Origin: an uncultured Planctomycetaceae bacterium
GTDB taxonomy: Bacteria; Planctomycetota; Planctomycetia; Pirellulales; Thermoguttaceae
Length of the DNA stretch: 6,359 bases
NCBI GenBank assembly: GCA_947307005.1
Contig: CAMZHY010000227.1
Span: 1-6,359, forward strand
Direction of reading: 5' to 3'
Position numbers and translations under genes: made by a program. Shown here piece after piece: positions 1-5,467 of this stretch (positions are counted from its first letter, which is position 1; each line of letters opens with the position of its first letter). The notes beneath the pieces were generated by a model. It did not search any database. It had not been told where the DNA came from and saw nothing but the letters and a program-made list of their open reading frames with translations.

Positions 1-2
1 AG

Positions 3-665
3 GCGTCCTTCGAAGCGACTCCCGCCGTCGATCTTCCCCAGAAGGAAACGTACAATCTGTTCGAAGATTTCGTCGTCGACGGCAAACTGGAAATCTGGCT
101 TCAGTGCCTTGACAGCCAGCAGTACTTTGGCGCCGCCGCTCCCGACCTTTACCTTCGTTCGGCGGACGCGAACGTCTTCCTGAACTTTGTTAAAGGATAC
201 CTCGGCGTTTGGCAACAGATGCTGATCCTAATCTCGTTCGGCGTTCTGTTTAGTTCATTCTTGAGCGGTCCGGTCGCGATGGTTTCTACGTTCGGCATTC
301 TTGTCGCGGGCTTTTGCAAGACCCTGTTCCTCGATATCGCGCACCTGCAGGCGCTTGGCGGCGGTCCGATTGAATCGTTCAACCGTCTTGTAACGCACGA
401 GAACATGATGGTCGATCTTCCAAACACGTTCTCGACCCACCTCGGTCAGGCGTTTGACCATATCGCCGCCGGGTTCCTGAGCGTGATAGGACTCGCGTTG
501 CCGTCGTTCAGCGACTTCAACTACTACGCCGACTGCGTCGCCAACGGATACAACATTCCGTGGAATTCGATTATCGTTCACCTTGTTACGACATTGTCGT
601 TCGTGTTCCCGCTCTTTGTCGCGGGGTATGTCGTGCTTAGAAATCGGGAGGCGGCAAAACAATGA
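3..665 (+). CDS. ABC transporter permease, C-terminal part (5' end outside window)
   Basis: The frame is open from the first complete codon at position 3 to TGA at 663-665, giving 220 residues of a longer protein. A soluble, probably extracytoplasmic segment (residues 1-60) leads into two adjacent hydrophobic segments at about 67-105 (including FGVLFSSFLSGPVAMVSTFG). A polar region with GGGPIESFNRLVTHENMM follows, and then a final hydrophobic segment near 192-212 before a short basic tail. From memory, the motifs FSSFLSGPVA, GGGP.E...RLVT..NMM and FVAGY match the end of ABC-2-type permeases of planctomycetes, which are annotated as permease components related to those for copper-enzyme maturation. 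The ATP-binding subunit would be expected upstream. The gene overlaps the next one by 4 bases (ATGA at 662-665), so the two are probably translationally coupled. The substrate cannot be told from the sequence. Confidence 0.75.
   Translation, partial: ASFEATPAVDLPQKETYNLFEDFVVDGKLEIWLQCLDSQQYFGAAAPDLYLRSADANVFLNFVKGYLGVWQQMLILISFGVLFSSFLSGPVAMVSTFGILVAGFCKTLFLDIAHLQALGGGPIESFNRLVTHENMMVDLPNTFSTHLGQAFDHIAAGFLSVIGLALPSFSDFNYYADCVANGYNIPWNSIIVHLVTTLSFVFPLFVAGYVVLRNREAAKQ
646..651 (+). promoter_or_regulatory. Ribosome binding site GGGAGG for the gene starting at 662
   Basis: GGGAGG lies inside the last codons of the permease gene, 10 bases before ATG 662. It supports that start and reinitiation or coupling across the ATGA overlap. 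Confidence 0.6.
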
Positions 666-940
666 CGCAGCAAACGTTATTCTATCGAAAAATCGCGTAT
701 ATCGTTCTGATTGCGATTTTGCTCTTCCCGCTCTATCGACTCGGCAGTCCGGCGCAGCGTCAGCAGGACGGCTCCATGTCGAGCGGCGGAACGCTCTCGG
801 AAATGCGCTCCGAAGGCGATCTCTCCGAAGCGAATATCGGTAAGATCGATCCGACGGGAAGCGCCGTCAAACTTGCGACGTTCGGCATGCGCGGCGTCGC
901 GATCTCGCTCCTGTGGCATCGTTCTCGCGAATATGAGTAG
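662..940 (+). CDS. N-terminal piece (92 aa) of the interrupted anchored protein
   Basis: This is what standard translation yields from ATG 662: MTQQ, one hydrophobic segment at residues 10-26 (IAYIVLIAILLFPLYRLG), a Ser/Gly/Glu-rich linker at about 31-57, and the start of a helical TPR-like region (KLATFGMRGVAISLLW, residues 70-85). It stops at TAG 938-940. The start is well supported by GGGAGG at 646-651 and by the ATGA overlap with the permease. The segment works as a signal anchor, placing the rest of the protein on the outer face of the cytoplasmic membrane. Alone it would be an anchor without a functional domain, so it is unlikely to be an independent gene. Confidence 0.6.
   Translation: MTQQTLFYRKIAYIVLIAILLFPLYRLGSPAQRQQDGSMSSGGTLSEMRSEGDLSEANIGKIDPTGSAVKLATFGMRGVAISLLWHRSREYE
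938..940 (+). other. In-frame amber TAG at codon 93
   Basis: The local reading is Tyr-Glu-TAG-Arg-Ala-Asp-Trp-Asp. The next base after TAG is C. No other TAG is used by any gene in the window: complete genes end at 663-665 (TGA), 3044-3046 (TGA), 3844-3846 (TGA) and 5364-5366 (TAA). Confidence 0.85.
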
Positions 941-1054
941 CGCGCGGACTGGGACAACGTCATCGCGACGGCGAACCAGATCATCACGCTCGAGCCGCAC
1001 TTCACGACGATTTGGGACTTTGTCGGCTGGCAACTCTCCTACAACGCGTCCGCG

Positions 1055-3046
1055 ATGTTTGACGACTACCGCGAACGCTACCGCTGGGTAATACGCGGGT
1101 TTGAGTTCGTTCAGAAGGGCACGACGTACAACCGCAACGCGCCGAAGCTCTATACGCGAACGGGCTGGATCATTTCGCAGAAGGTCGGGATCGCCGACGA
1201 GAAGAAGCAATATCGTCGTCTTCTTCGCGAAGACGACGAGTTTGCGGCGCGCCAGGCCGAGCAAGAGATTTTCGTCACGAACCGCGACAACTGGCTTTTG
1301 GGACACGCGTTTTACAAGCGCGCCGAAGATCTCTACGAGAACCACAACGGCGACATCGGTAAAGAAACGCGACTTCTCTTCTTCGGTCGCGCGCCGATGA
1401 ACCGCATTCGTTACGCCGAATGGATGAGCATCGACGGCTGCGGCGTCAATAAGACGAACACGCCTCTCTTCGACGAGGAGAACTGCGCGAAAGCGTGGCG
1501 TCTTGCTCAGGAAGATTGGGAAAGCTACTCCAACAAGAAAGTCGAGACGACGATTCCCGATAAAGTCGACCCGAATAAATTCCGCGTGACGTCGTTGAAC
1601 GTTCAGCGCGAGGCGGCGGAAAAGATTCAGGAGTACGAGGATCAACTCGTCTCTTTCCTGCCGGAAGGCGAGACGCGCGAGACGATCGTTTGGGATCGTT
1701 GGAACAACGAGCTTGACGACAAGCAGCGCGCTTCTTTGTACGAACGCGTCAAGGAACCCTTCGACGAGAATAATTACAACCTCGGCAAACAAGGTTTCCC
1801 AACCCGCGTCGTGCGCGACTACCTTGACGGCAAGTACGGCGAGCAGCCCGAGTGGAAAGACTGGGAGAAGAAACTGTACGACCTTCGCATGTCCTACGTC
1901 GACGAAGACCTTCGCGAGTTGGCGAAACGTCCGGAGCTTCTCGTCTCCGAGGACGATGAAAAGAACTATTCGTCGGCCTTCTCCCGCCTTACCGACTGGC
2001 TGGGACGCGCGAATCAGCTGCTCCAGATTACCCCCGAAGTCCTCGCCGCTCGCGCGAGACCCGAGAAGAAGAGCGAAGCGCGCGATATCGTCGCCGAAAT
2101 CGACAGCCTCTCGAATGAAGAACGATTCTCACGAATGTTCCGCGATATTATGGGCGCGGACTTCCACGAGATGGAGGTCGCTTTCGAGCAGACTCCCGAA
2201 GCTCGATCCGCGCGCGAACACCGTCAGGCGGTGCGCGACCGTTACAACGCCGGTCAGCCTGAAGAAGCGAACAAGGAGTTCCTCGCCAGCTTCGACTCTT
2301 GGGTCGCGCTCCTTCATCGCGAGGATTTTCCTAAGCTGAAGTATTTGCCTCAAATGACGTCGGAACTCATGGACGAAACGGAGAAATATCTGATCGTCCT
2401 TGAACAGCTCGAGACGGTCTTCCCGAAAGAGTTTTCTTTCCAGGAAGTGATTCGTCGCGACGAGCGCATCGCCGCGCGTCTGAAGGCTGCGGCCGATTCG
2501 GAAGCGTTCATCGCGAAAGAATTGGAAGACGGCAAGATCAAGGAAGCGCGCGACGACGCCTTGCAGTTGCTCAGCAGTTGGCAGGGGTATAACGGCAACA
2601 ACCCGATTCTTGAACTCGGTCCTCTTCCTGAAAGCGTCGGATCCGTTTTCAACGCCGCGAAGCTTTGGATCAAGGCTTGGGAGAGTTCTCCCGAGACCGA
2701 ACTTGATCTCGCGATCCAGACCGGCGTCTTCAACGACTATTACTGTCGCGATTTCATCGAGTTCATGATTCAGAAGCGCGACGATTCGTACGCGGAGATT
2801 GAAAAGCTCGAAGTCGAACGCATGAACGACGCCGAGAAGAACTTCGACGCGCTCAAGCAGGAAATCGACCTTTGGGCGAAAGTCGTTGAGAGCGCGCCCG
2901 TTCTGAAGTACGATTCTTCGTCCGATATCGCCGCGCAGATCGCCAACACGGTTCAGGAATATCAGACGGAGCTTCAGAAGCGAAGCGAAAACATTCCGGA
3001 CGATTTTCCGCTCAAGGCGTTTCTCGCGCGTCCTGACGGAACCTGA
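1055..3046 (+). CDS. C-terminal piece (663 aa from first ATG) of the interrupted protein
   Basis: The frame is open from codon 94 at 941, but the first ATG after the stop is at 1055 (MFDDYRERYRW). This ATG has no Shine-Dalgarno-like sequence and falls inside a helical repeat, so separate initiation there is doubtful. The residues just after 1055 (FDDYRERYRWVIRGFEFVQKG, NRNAPKLY, GWIISQKVGIADEKKQYRRLL, RDNWLLGHAFYKRAEDLY) match the conserved block I remember from planctomycete homologues. Further on there are strongly charged helical stretches likely to form coiled coils, such as the regions encoded by about 2380-2570 and 2770-2880 (EIEKLEVERMNDAEKNFDALK). No enzyme motif, heme site or metal-binding cluster is visible. 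The protein ends at TGA 3044-3046, 58 bases before a strong terminator hairpin. Confidence 0.65.
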   Translation: MFDDYRERYRWVIRGFEFVQKGTTYNRNAPKLYTRTGWIISQKVGIADEKKQYRRLLREDDEFAARQAEQEIFVTNRDNWLLGHAFYKRAEDLYENHNGDIGKETRLLFFGRAPMNRIRYAEWMSIDGCGVNKTNTPLFDEENCAKAWRLAQEDWESYSNKKVETTIPDKVDPNKFRVTSLNVQREAAEKIQEYEDQLVSFLPEGETRETIVWDRWNNELDDKQRASLYERVKEPFDENNYNLGKQGFPTRVVRDYLDGKYGEQPEWKDWEKKLYDLRMSYVDEDLRELAKRPELLVSEDDEKNYSSAFSRLTDWLGRANQLLQITPEVLAARARPEKKSEARDIVAEIDSLSNEERFSRMFRDIMGADFHEMEVAFEQTPEARSAREHRQAVRDRYNAGQPEEANKEFLASFDSWVALLHREDFPKLKYLPQMTSELMDETEKYLIVLEQLETVFPKEFSFQEVIRRDERIAARLKAAADSEAFIAKELEDGKIKEARDDALQLLSSWQGYNGNNPILELGPLPESVGSVFNAAKLWIKAWESSPETELDLAIQTGVFNDYYCRDFIEFMIQKRDDSYAEIEKLEVERMNDAEKNFDALKQEIDLWAKVVESAPVLKYDSSSDIAAQIANTVQEYQTELQKRSENIPDDFPLKAFLARPDGT

Positions 3047-3072
3047 TCCGGTTCGGCGCGTCGCGTTTTGCT

Positions 3073-3102
3073 CTGGAATTTTTTCCGGCGCTTTCCTATA
3101 AT
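3073..3102 (+). promoter_or_regulatory. Putative sigma70-type promoter upstream of the tetR-like gene
   Basis: A perfect -10 box TATAAT lies at 3097-3102. A weak -35 candidate CTGGAA lies at 3073-3078, with an 18-base spacer. The predicted start of transcription, near 3109, falls within the left arm of the hairpin at 3105-3136. A second promoter in this window shares TATAATGC. The -35 is poor, so an activator may be needed or the -10 may be chance. Confidence 0.45.
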
Positions 3103-3104
3103 GC

Positions 3105-3140
3105 AACGCGTCGGCGTCTAACGACGTCGGCGCGTTTTTT
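3105..3140 (+). terminator. Intrinsic terminator (14-bp stem, T6) after the interrupted gene
   Basis: The left arm 3105-3118 (AACGCGTCGGCGTC) pairs with the right arm 3123-3136 (GACGTCGGCGCGTT) over 14 positions with two G-U wobbles. The loop is TAAC, and a run of six T covers 3135-3140. It ends transcription of the permease/anchored-protein unit. It also begins only two bases after the -10 box of the next promoter, and it contains CGTCGGCG twice as a direct repeat (3109-3116 and 3125-3132). It could therefore act as a leader attenuator or an operator as well. Confidence 0.7.
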
Positions 3141-3207
3141 GTCGTTTGATTTTTTGTATCGAGACGAACGCGGGGAGAGGCGCGTCTCGACGGAGCGTGT
3201 GAGGCAC

Positions 3208-3846
3208 ATGTCGTTGCAGGTAGACCACCATCGGCGTCGCGTTATGATTTTGGAACGCGCGTTTGAGCTTTTTGCCGAAGAAGGCTTTGGCGGCGTGACC
3301 TATCAGAAAATTGCGAATCGTTGCGGGATTTCGCGCACGTCGATCTACAAGTACTTCAAAGACAAGGATCAGATCTTTATCTACGCGATTAAGCTTTCGA
3401 CCAACAAAATGTCGGAATCGGTCAGAAAGGTCATGAATCGCGCAAATTTGTCCGTCGACGAAAAGTTGCGTCGGATTCTTCGTCTTACCGTCAAGTTGCT
3501 CGACGACAACAGGGCGTTTATGTCCGTCGTCCTCGATTATCTGACCTCGCTGAAATTTTCCGGCGCCGACGTGCGCAAGAAGGCGAGCGCCCGAACCTTT
3601 GGTTTTCGATTTCTTCTCATACGACTCATCACGGAAGGAATCGAGCAGGGCGTTTTTCGACCGGGAAAGCCCGAACTGATCGCCGCTCGCCTGTACTGCG
3701 TGATTGAGGCGTACGTATTGAATCTTACGGTGACGGACGCGATGACTCGAAACGAATGTCTGGCGCTGATTGATTTTTCAATCGACGATTGTCTCGCTAG
3801 AACAAAATCGCTTAGGGGCGCGCGCGTCCGAGCGGACGCGTCCTGA
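3208..3846 (+). CDS. TetR/AcrR-family transcriptional regulator
   Basis: The product has 212 residues, a normal length for the family. An N-terminal DNA-binding domain covers about residues 9-57: ILERAFELFAEEGFGGVTYQKIA, then the helix-turn-helix CGISRTSIYKYFKDKDQIF with the family's typical Tyr-x-Tyr-Phe and Lys-Asp-Lys-Asp signature. The rest is an all-helical ligand-binding and dimer domain without diagnostic residues, so the ligand is unknown. I chose ATG 3208 because it puts the usual number of residues before helix 1. GAGG at 3201-3204 is close to it (3-base gap). GTG 3199 and TTG 3139 are in-frame alternatives, but TTG 3139 lies in the terminator T-run. The palindromic element at 3105-3136 is a candidate autoregulatory operator. 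The membrane-protein gene follows on the same strand and is the likely co-transcribed target. The family call is firm; its target is inference. Confidence 0.9.
   Translation: MSLQVDHHRRRVMILERAFELFAEEGFGGVTYQKIANRCGISRTSIYKYFKDKDQIFIYAIKLSTNKMSESVRKVMNRANLSVDEKLRRILRLTVKLLDDNRAFMSVVLDYLTSLKFSGADVRKKASARTFGFRFLLIRLITEGIEQGVFRPGKPELIAARLYCVIEAYVLNLTVTDAMTRNECLALIDFSIDDCLARTKSLRGARVRADAS
3823..3840 (+). repeat. Perfect inverted repeat CGCGTCCG-AG-CGGACGCG at the end of the tetR-like gene
   Basis: Two 8-base arms at 3823-3830 and 3833-3840 are exact reverse complements; as RNA this is a 7-bp stem with a GAGC tetraloop. It lies in the last codons of the regulator, encoding Arg/Ala/Asp-rich residues. 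No T-run follows, so it is not a standard terminator. It may slow RNA decay or tune expression of the downstream gene. Confidence 0.45.
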
Positions 3847-3868
3847 AATGAAACGCGACGGTTTTCTC

Positions 3869-3874
3869 AGAGGA
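3869..3874 (+). promoter_or_regulatory. Ribosome binding site AGAGGA before alternative TTG start 3882
   Basis: AGAGGA sits 7 bases before TTG 3882, which is in frame with the membrane protein and would add 16 residues. A competing site, GGGAG at 3918-3922, lies 7 bases before ATG 3930. Both starts are credible, so the N-terminus cannot be fixed from sequence alone. Confidence 0.4.
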
Positions 3875-3929
3875 CGTTTGCTTGTCGGACGTCGCCTTCG
3901 TCGCATTGAGGACGTTTGGGAGCTTAAAA

Positions 3930-5366
3930 ATGCTTGTTTTTGACGCCGCCCCAGTTCAGGGCGTTTCCGCGCCGTACTGGCTGGTCGAGTTCATTAGGAC
4001 TCTGGGGTTCGCGCTTCATTTGATTCCGATGGGACTTTGGCTCGTTGGAACGCCGACGGCGATTCTCCTGTGGCTTGTCGGAGGCGTCGCGTCGAAACGG
4101 CTCGCCCAACGTTTTTTTCAGCAGACTCCCGTTATTGTCGCGATCGGCGTTCTCTTTGCGACCGCGTCGCTCCTTTTTACTCAGGCGACGCGACCGAACG
4201 CGTTTTTCACCTCGTCGATTCTCCTTGCCGGTCATTGGTTTGCCGCGGTTCTATTGTTCTTTGTCGGTTTTTGCGCCAGTCGTTTCGCCGCCGCCGGGGC
4301 GCTTGCGGAAAAACGATGGCGAACGGCGTTCCACGCGTGCGTCGCGACCTGCTGTTACGCGGGAGTCGGCCTATTTTTTTCGAGCTTCTGGACCTTTTGG
4401 GAGCGTCCCTACGAATGGGAGCCCGTCTGGCGCAATTCCGCGATTTCTTTCGGCAAACTCGCTCTCGGCGGCGCCGCGACGGCGAGCGGACTCGGCGCGT
4501 ATTGGTCCGATCCTCAGATATTTCTTCGATTTGCCGGGGTCTTCGGCGTCGGTTTCTTCGCGCTGGCGACGTGGTTCGTTTTTGACGCGTATTACCTGTA
4601 TCGCGGTCCTCGCAAATTGACTTCAGAAGAGATTTCGCGCCTTCGCGCCGCCGAAAACGCCGAGGAGCCGGAAGAAGGGAAACGCAAAAAGCGCGCGCCG
4701 CGCAAACCGATTCAGGAAAACGCCGAGACGTACATGTCGCGAACGACTGGGCTTGCGTTCTTTCTGATGCTGCCGGGCGTTCTTATCGCCGCCGCCGCGG
4801 TCGGCAAGTACGCGTTGGAGTCCGCCGCGCCGCTCCAAAACGAAGAACGTTGGAACCCGGTCCTCTGGAATGTCCTTTTGATCGGAATCGGCGCGTCGAT
4901 GATTTTTCCCTTCTTCTTTGTCCTCCTGAATAAACTGAAAAAGCTTAGCGGACGGTCGCTGGCGGTCGCGATGATTTTCTGCGAAAGCTCGCTGGTCGGG
5001 TTTTATGCGACGATGCGTCAAATTCTGCAGAACGCGCGGCTCTATCCGTATTTTGACGCGAAAGAAGCGCTTGAATCGGAATCGTTTCAACAGATTCCCA
5101 TCCTTGCTTTTGGAGTCGTTTTGCTCGTCGGCGCGACGATCGTTTTACTCGTCGTCGCGACGTTGGCGCCGAAGGATAAAAAGAAGACGAGCAAGAAGCA
5201 AAAGAAGGCTCCTAAAATTCCAAAGAACGGTTCTCCTGATAAATCCGAGACGAAAGAGACGCCGAAACAGTCCGTTTCTTCCACGCAAAACGCCGATAAA
5301 CGTCCTTCCGTCGCTCCGAATGGGCAGATTCGAAATTTAAATAATCGCCAAAATTTGCGTCGGTAA
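3930..5366 (+). CDS. Multi-pass membrane protein of unknown function with Lys-rich C-tail
   Basis: The product has 478 residues from ATG 3930 (GGGAG 7 bases upstream), or 494 from TTG 3882; the numbering here uses the longer form. ATG is preferred because the extra 16 codons include agg and tta, unusual here. Hydrophobic segments lie at about 33-71 (probably two passes), 82-101, 108-131, 149-170, 213-240, 286-309, 327-350 and 403-428, so there are roughly eight or nine passes. A charged loop (243-283, EEPEEGKRKKRAPRK) splits the protein in two. A Lys/Ser/Pro-rich tail (431-494) is probably cytoplasmic and disordered. His46, His118 and His151 fall in or beside helices. The stretch TPVIVAIGVLFA..LLFTQ..RPNAFFTSSILLAGHW loosely recalls membrane proteins encoded beside cytochromes in other bacteria, but there is no CXXCH and I cannot name a family. 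It follows the TetR-type gene closely (83 or 35 bases) and probably shares its transcript. It does not look like a standard efflux pump. Confidence 0.8.
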   Translation: MLVFDAAPVQGVSAPYWLVEFIRTLGFALHLIPMGLWLVGTPTAILLWLVGGVASKRLAQRFFQQTPVIVAIGVLFATASLLFTQATRPNAFFTSSILLAGHWFAAVLLFFVGFCASRFAAAGALAEKRWRTAFHACVATCCYAGVGLFFSSFWTFWERPYEWEPVWRNSAISFGKLALGGAATASGLGAYWSDPQIFLRFAGVFGVGFFALATWFVFDAYYLYRGPRKLTSEEISRLRAAENAEEPEEGKRKKRAPRKPIQENAETYMSRTTGLAFFLMLPGVLIAAAAVGKYALESAAPLQNEERWNPVLWNVLLIGIGASMIFPFFFVLLNKLKKLSGRSLAVAMIFCESSLVGFYATMRQILQNARLYPYFDAKEALESESFQQIPILAFGVVLLVGATIVLLVVATLAPKDKKKTSKKQKKAPKIPKNGSPDKSETKETPKQSVSSTQNADKRPSVAPNGQIRNLNNRQNLRR

Positions 5367-5377
5367 CTTTTTTGGCG
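5346..5377 (+). repeat. Inverted repeat CGCCAAAA-N16-TTTTGGCG around the -35 region
   Basis: The arms at 5346-5353 and 5370-5377 are exact reverse complements. The left arm lies in the last codons of the membrane-protein gene, and the right arm abuts the -10 box TATAAT at 5378. Arm centres are 24 bases apart. It fits an operator for a dimeric repressor, or a weak hairpin whose T-rich right arm could assist termination of the upstream gene. Confidence 0.5.
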
Positions 5378-5383
5378 TATAAT
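5355..5383 (+). promoter_or_regulatory. Sigma70-type promoter for the GH99-like gene
   Basis: TTGCGT at 5355-5360 and TATAAT at 5378-5383 are separated by the ideal 17 bases. Transcription would start near 5390, giving an untranslated leader of about 78 bases. The promoter overlaps the end of the preceding gene (TAA 5364-5366). Confidence 0.6.
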
Positions 5384-5402
5384 GCGCTTCGTTGAGAGCG
5401 GT

Positions 5403-5424
5403 CGCGCGTTTATTTGTTCGCGCG
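5403..5424 (+). other. Possible hairpin in the leader of the GH99-like gene
   Basis: CGCGCG at 5403-5408 can pair with CGCGCG at 5419-5424 (or 5421-5426), leaving an A/T-rich loop of 10-12 bases. No T-run follows, so it is not a terminator. It might stabilise the 5' end of the message. Such short CG arms are common by chance in this GC-biased DNA. Confidence 0.25.
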
Positions 5425-5453
5425 CGTTCCTTGAGTTTGTTCCTTGTTTACAG

Positions 5454-5461
5454 AAAAAGGG
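5454..5461 (+). promoter_or_regulatory. Ribosome binding site AAAAAGGG before ATG 5468
   Basis: A purine run ending in AAGGG at 5457-5461 lies 6 bases before ATG 5468 and fixes this start; the signal peptide begins directly at that methionine. Confidence 0.6.
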
Positions 5462-5467
5462 TTTTTC

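Larger units (their letters stand above)
662..3046 (+). pseudogene. Conserved planctomycete membrane-anchored TPR-like protein, interrupted by an in-frame amber codon
   Basis: From ATG 662 to TGA 3044-3046 there is one frame of 795 codons, broken only by TAG at 938-940 (codon 93). Frame and codon use are the same on both sides, so this is not a frameshift. Codons 8-26 form a single hydrophobic anchor. Codons about 78-190 look like TPR-type helical pairs (ATFGMRGVAISLLWHRSREYE before the stop; DWDNVIATANQIITLEPHF after it). The remainder is a long, charged, helical domain. I recall intact homologues of about this size directly downstream of the same permease in many planctomycetes, carrying Lys at or near the amber position; some are labelled with the uninformative name 'IRE (iron responsive element)'. 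It could be a true pseudogene, a sequencing error (AAG, CAG or GAG to TAG are all one change) or a readthrough gene. The function is unknown. A role as periplasmic or cytoplasmic partner of the permease is inference from position. Confidence 0.7.

Noticed and set aside
677..1792. 371-codon open frame on the - strand
   Set aside because: It lies opposite the conserved anchored-protein gene. Its composition (Val, Arg, Leu rich) is the mirror of gac/gag/cgc codons on the + strand, and it has no recognisable motif.
1713..2339. 208-codon + frame rich in Ser, Thr and Arg
   Set aside because: Out-of-frame shadow within the real gene; the low-complexity Ser/Thr/Arg composition is typical of a shifted frame.
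662..3046. Frameshift as the cause of the interruption
   Set aside because: The pieces before and after TAG 938-940 are in the same frame, so no insertion or deletion is needed.
3047..3090. Second terminator using the T6 run at 3079-3084
   Set aside because: No stable GC-rich hairpin directly precedes this T-run.
2129..3106. 325-codon open frame on the - strand
   Set aside because: Same cause: antisense of the charged helical region. It would also start inside the promoter/terminator region and has no homologue-like features.
3139..3207. TTG 3139 as start of the TetR-type gene
   Set aside because: It lies in the T-run of the terminator, has no ribosome binding site, and adds 23 residues beyond the usual family N-terminus.
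663..3846. UGA recoding (alternative code)
   Set aside because: Three genes end in TGA at positions where the next genes or terminators follow at once, so TGA is a normal stop here.
4037..4620. Two Arg/Ser-rich + frames inside the membrane-protein gene
   Set aside because: Shifted frames of the hydrophobic gene; no ribosome binding site and no plausible protein composition.
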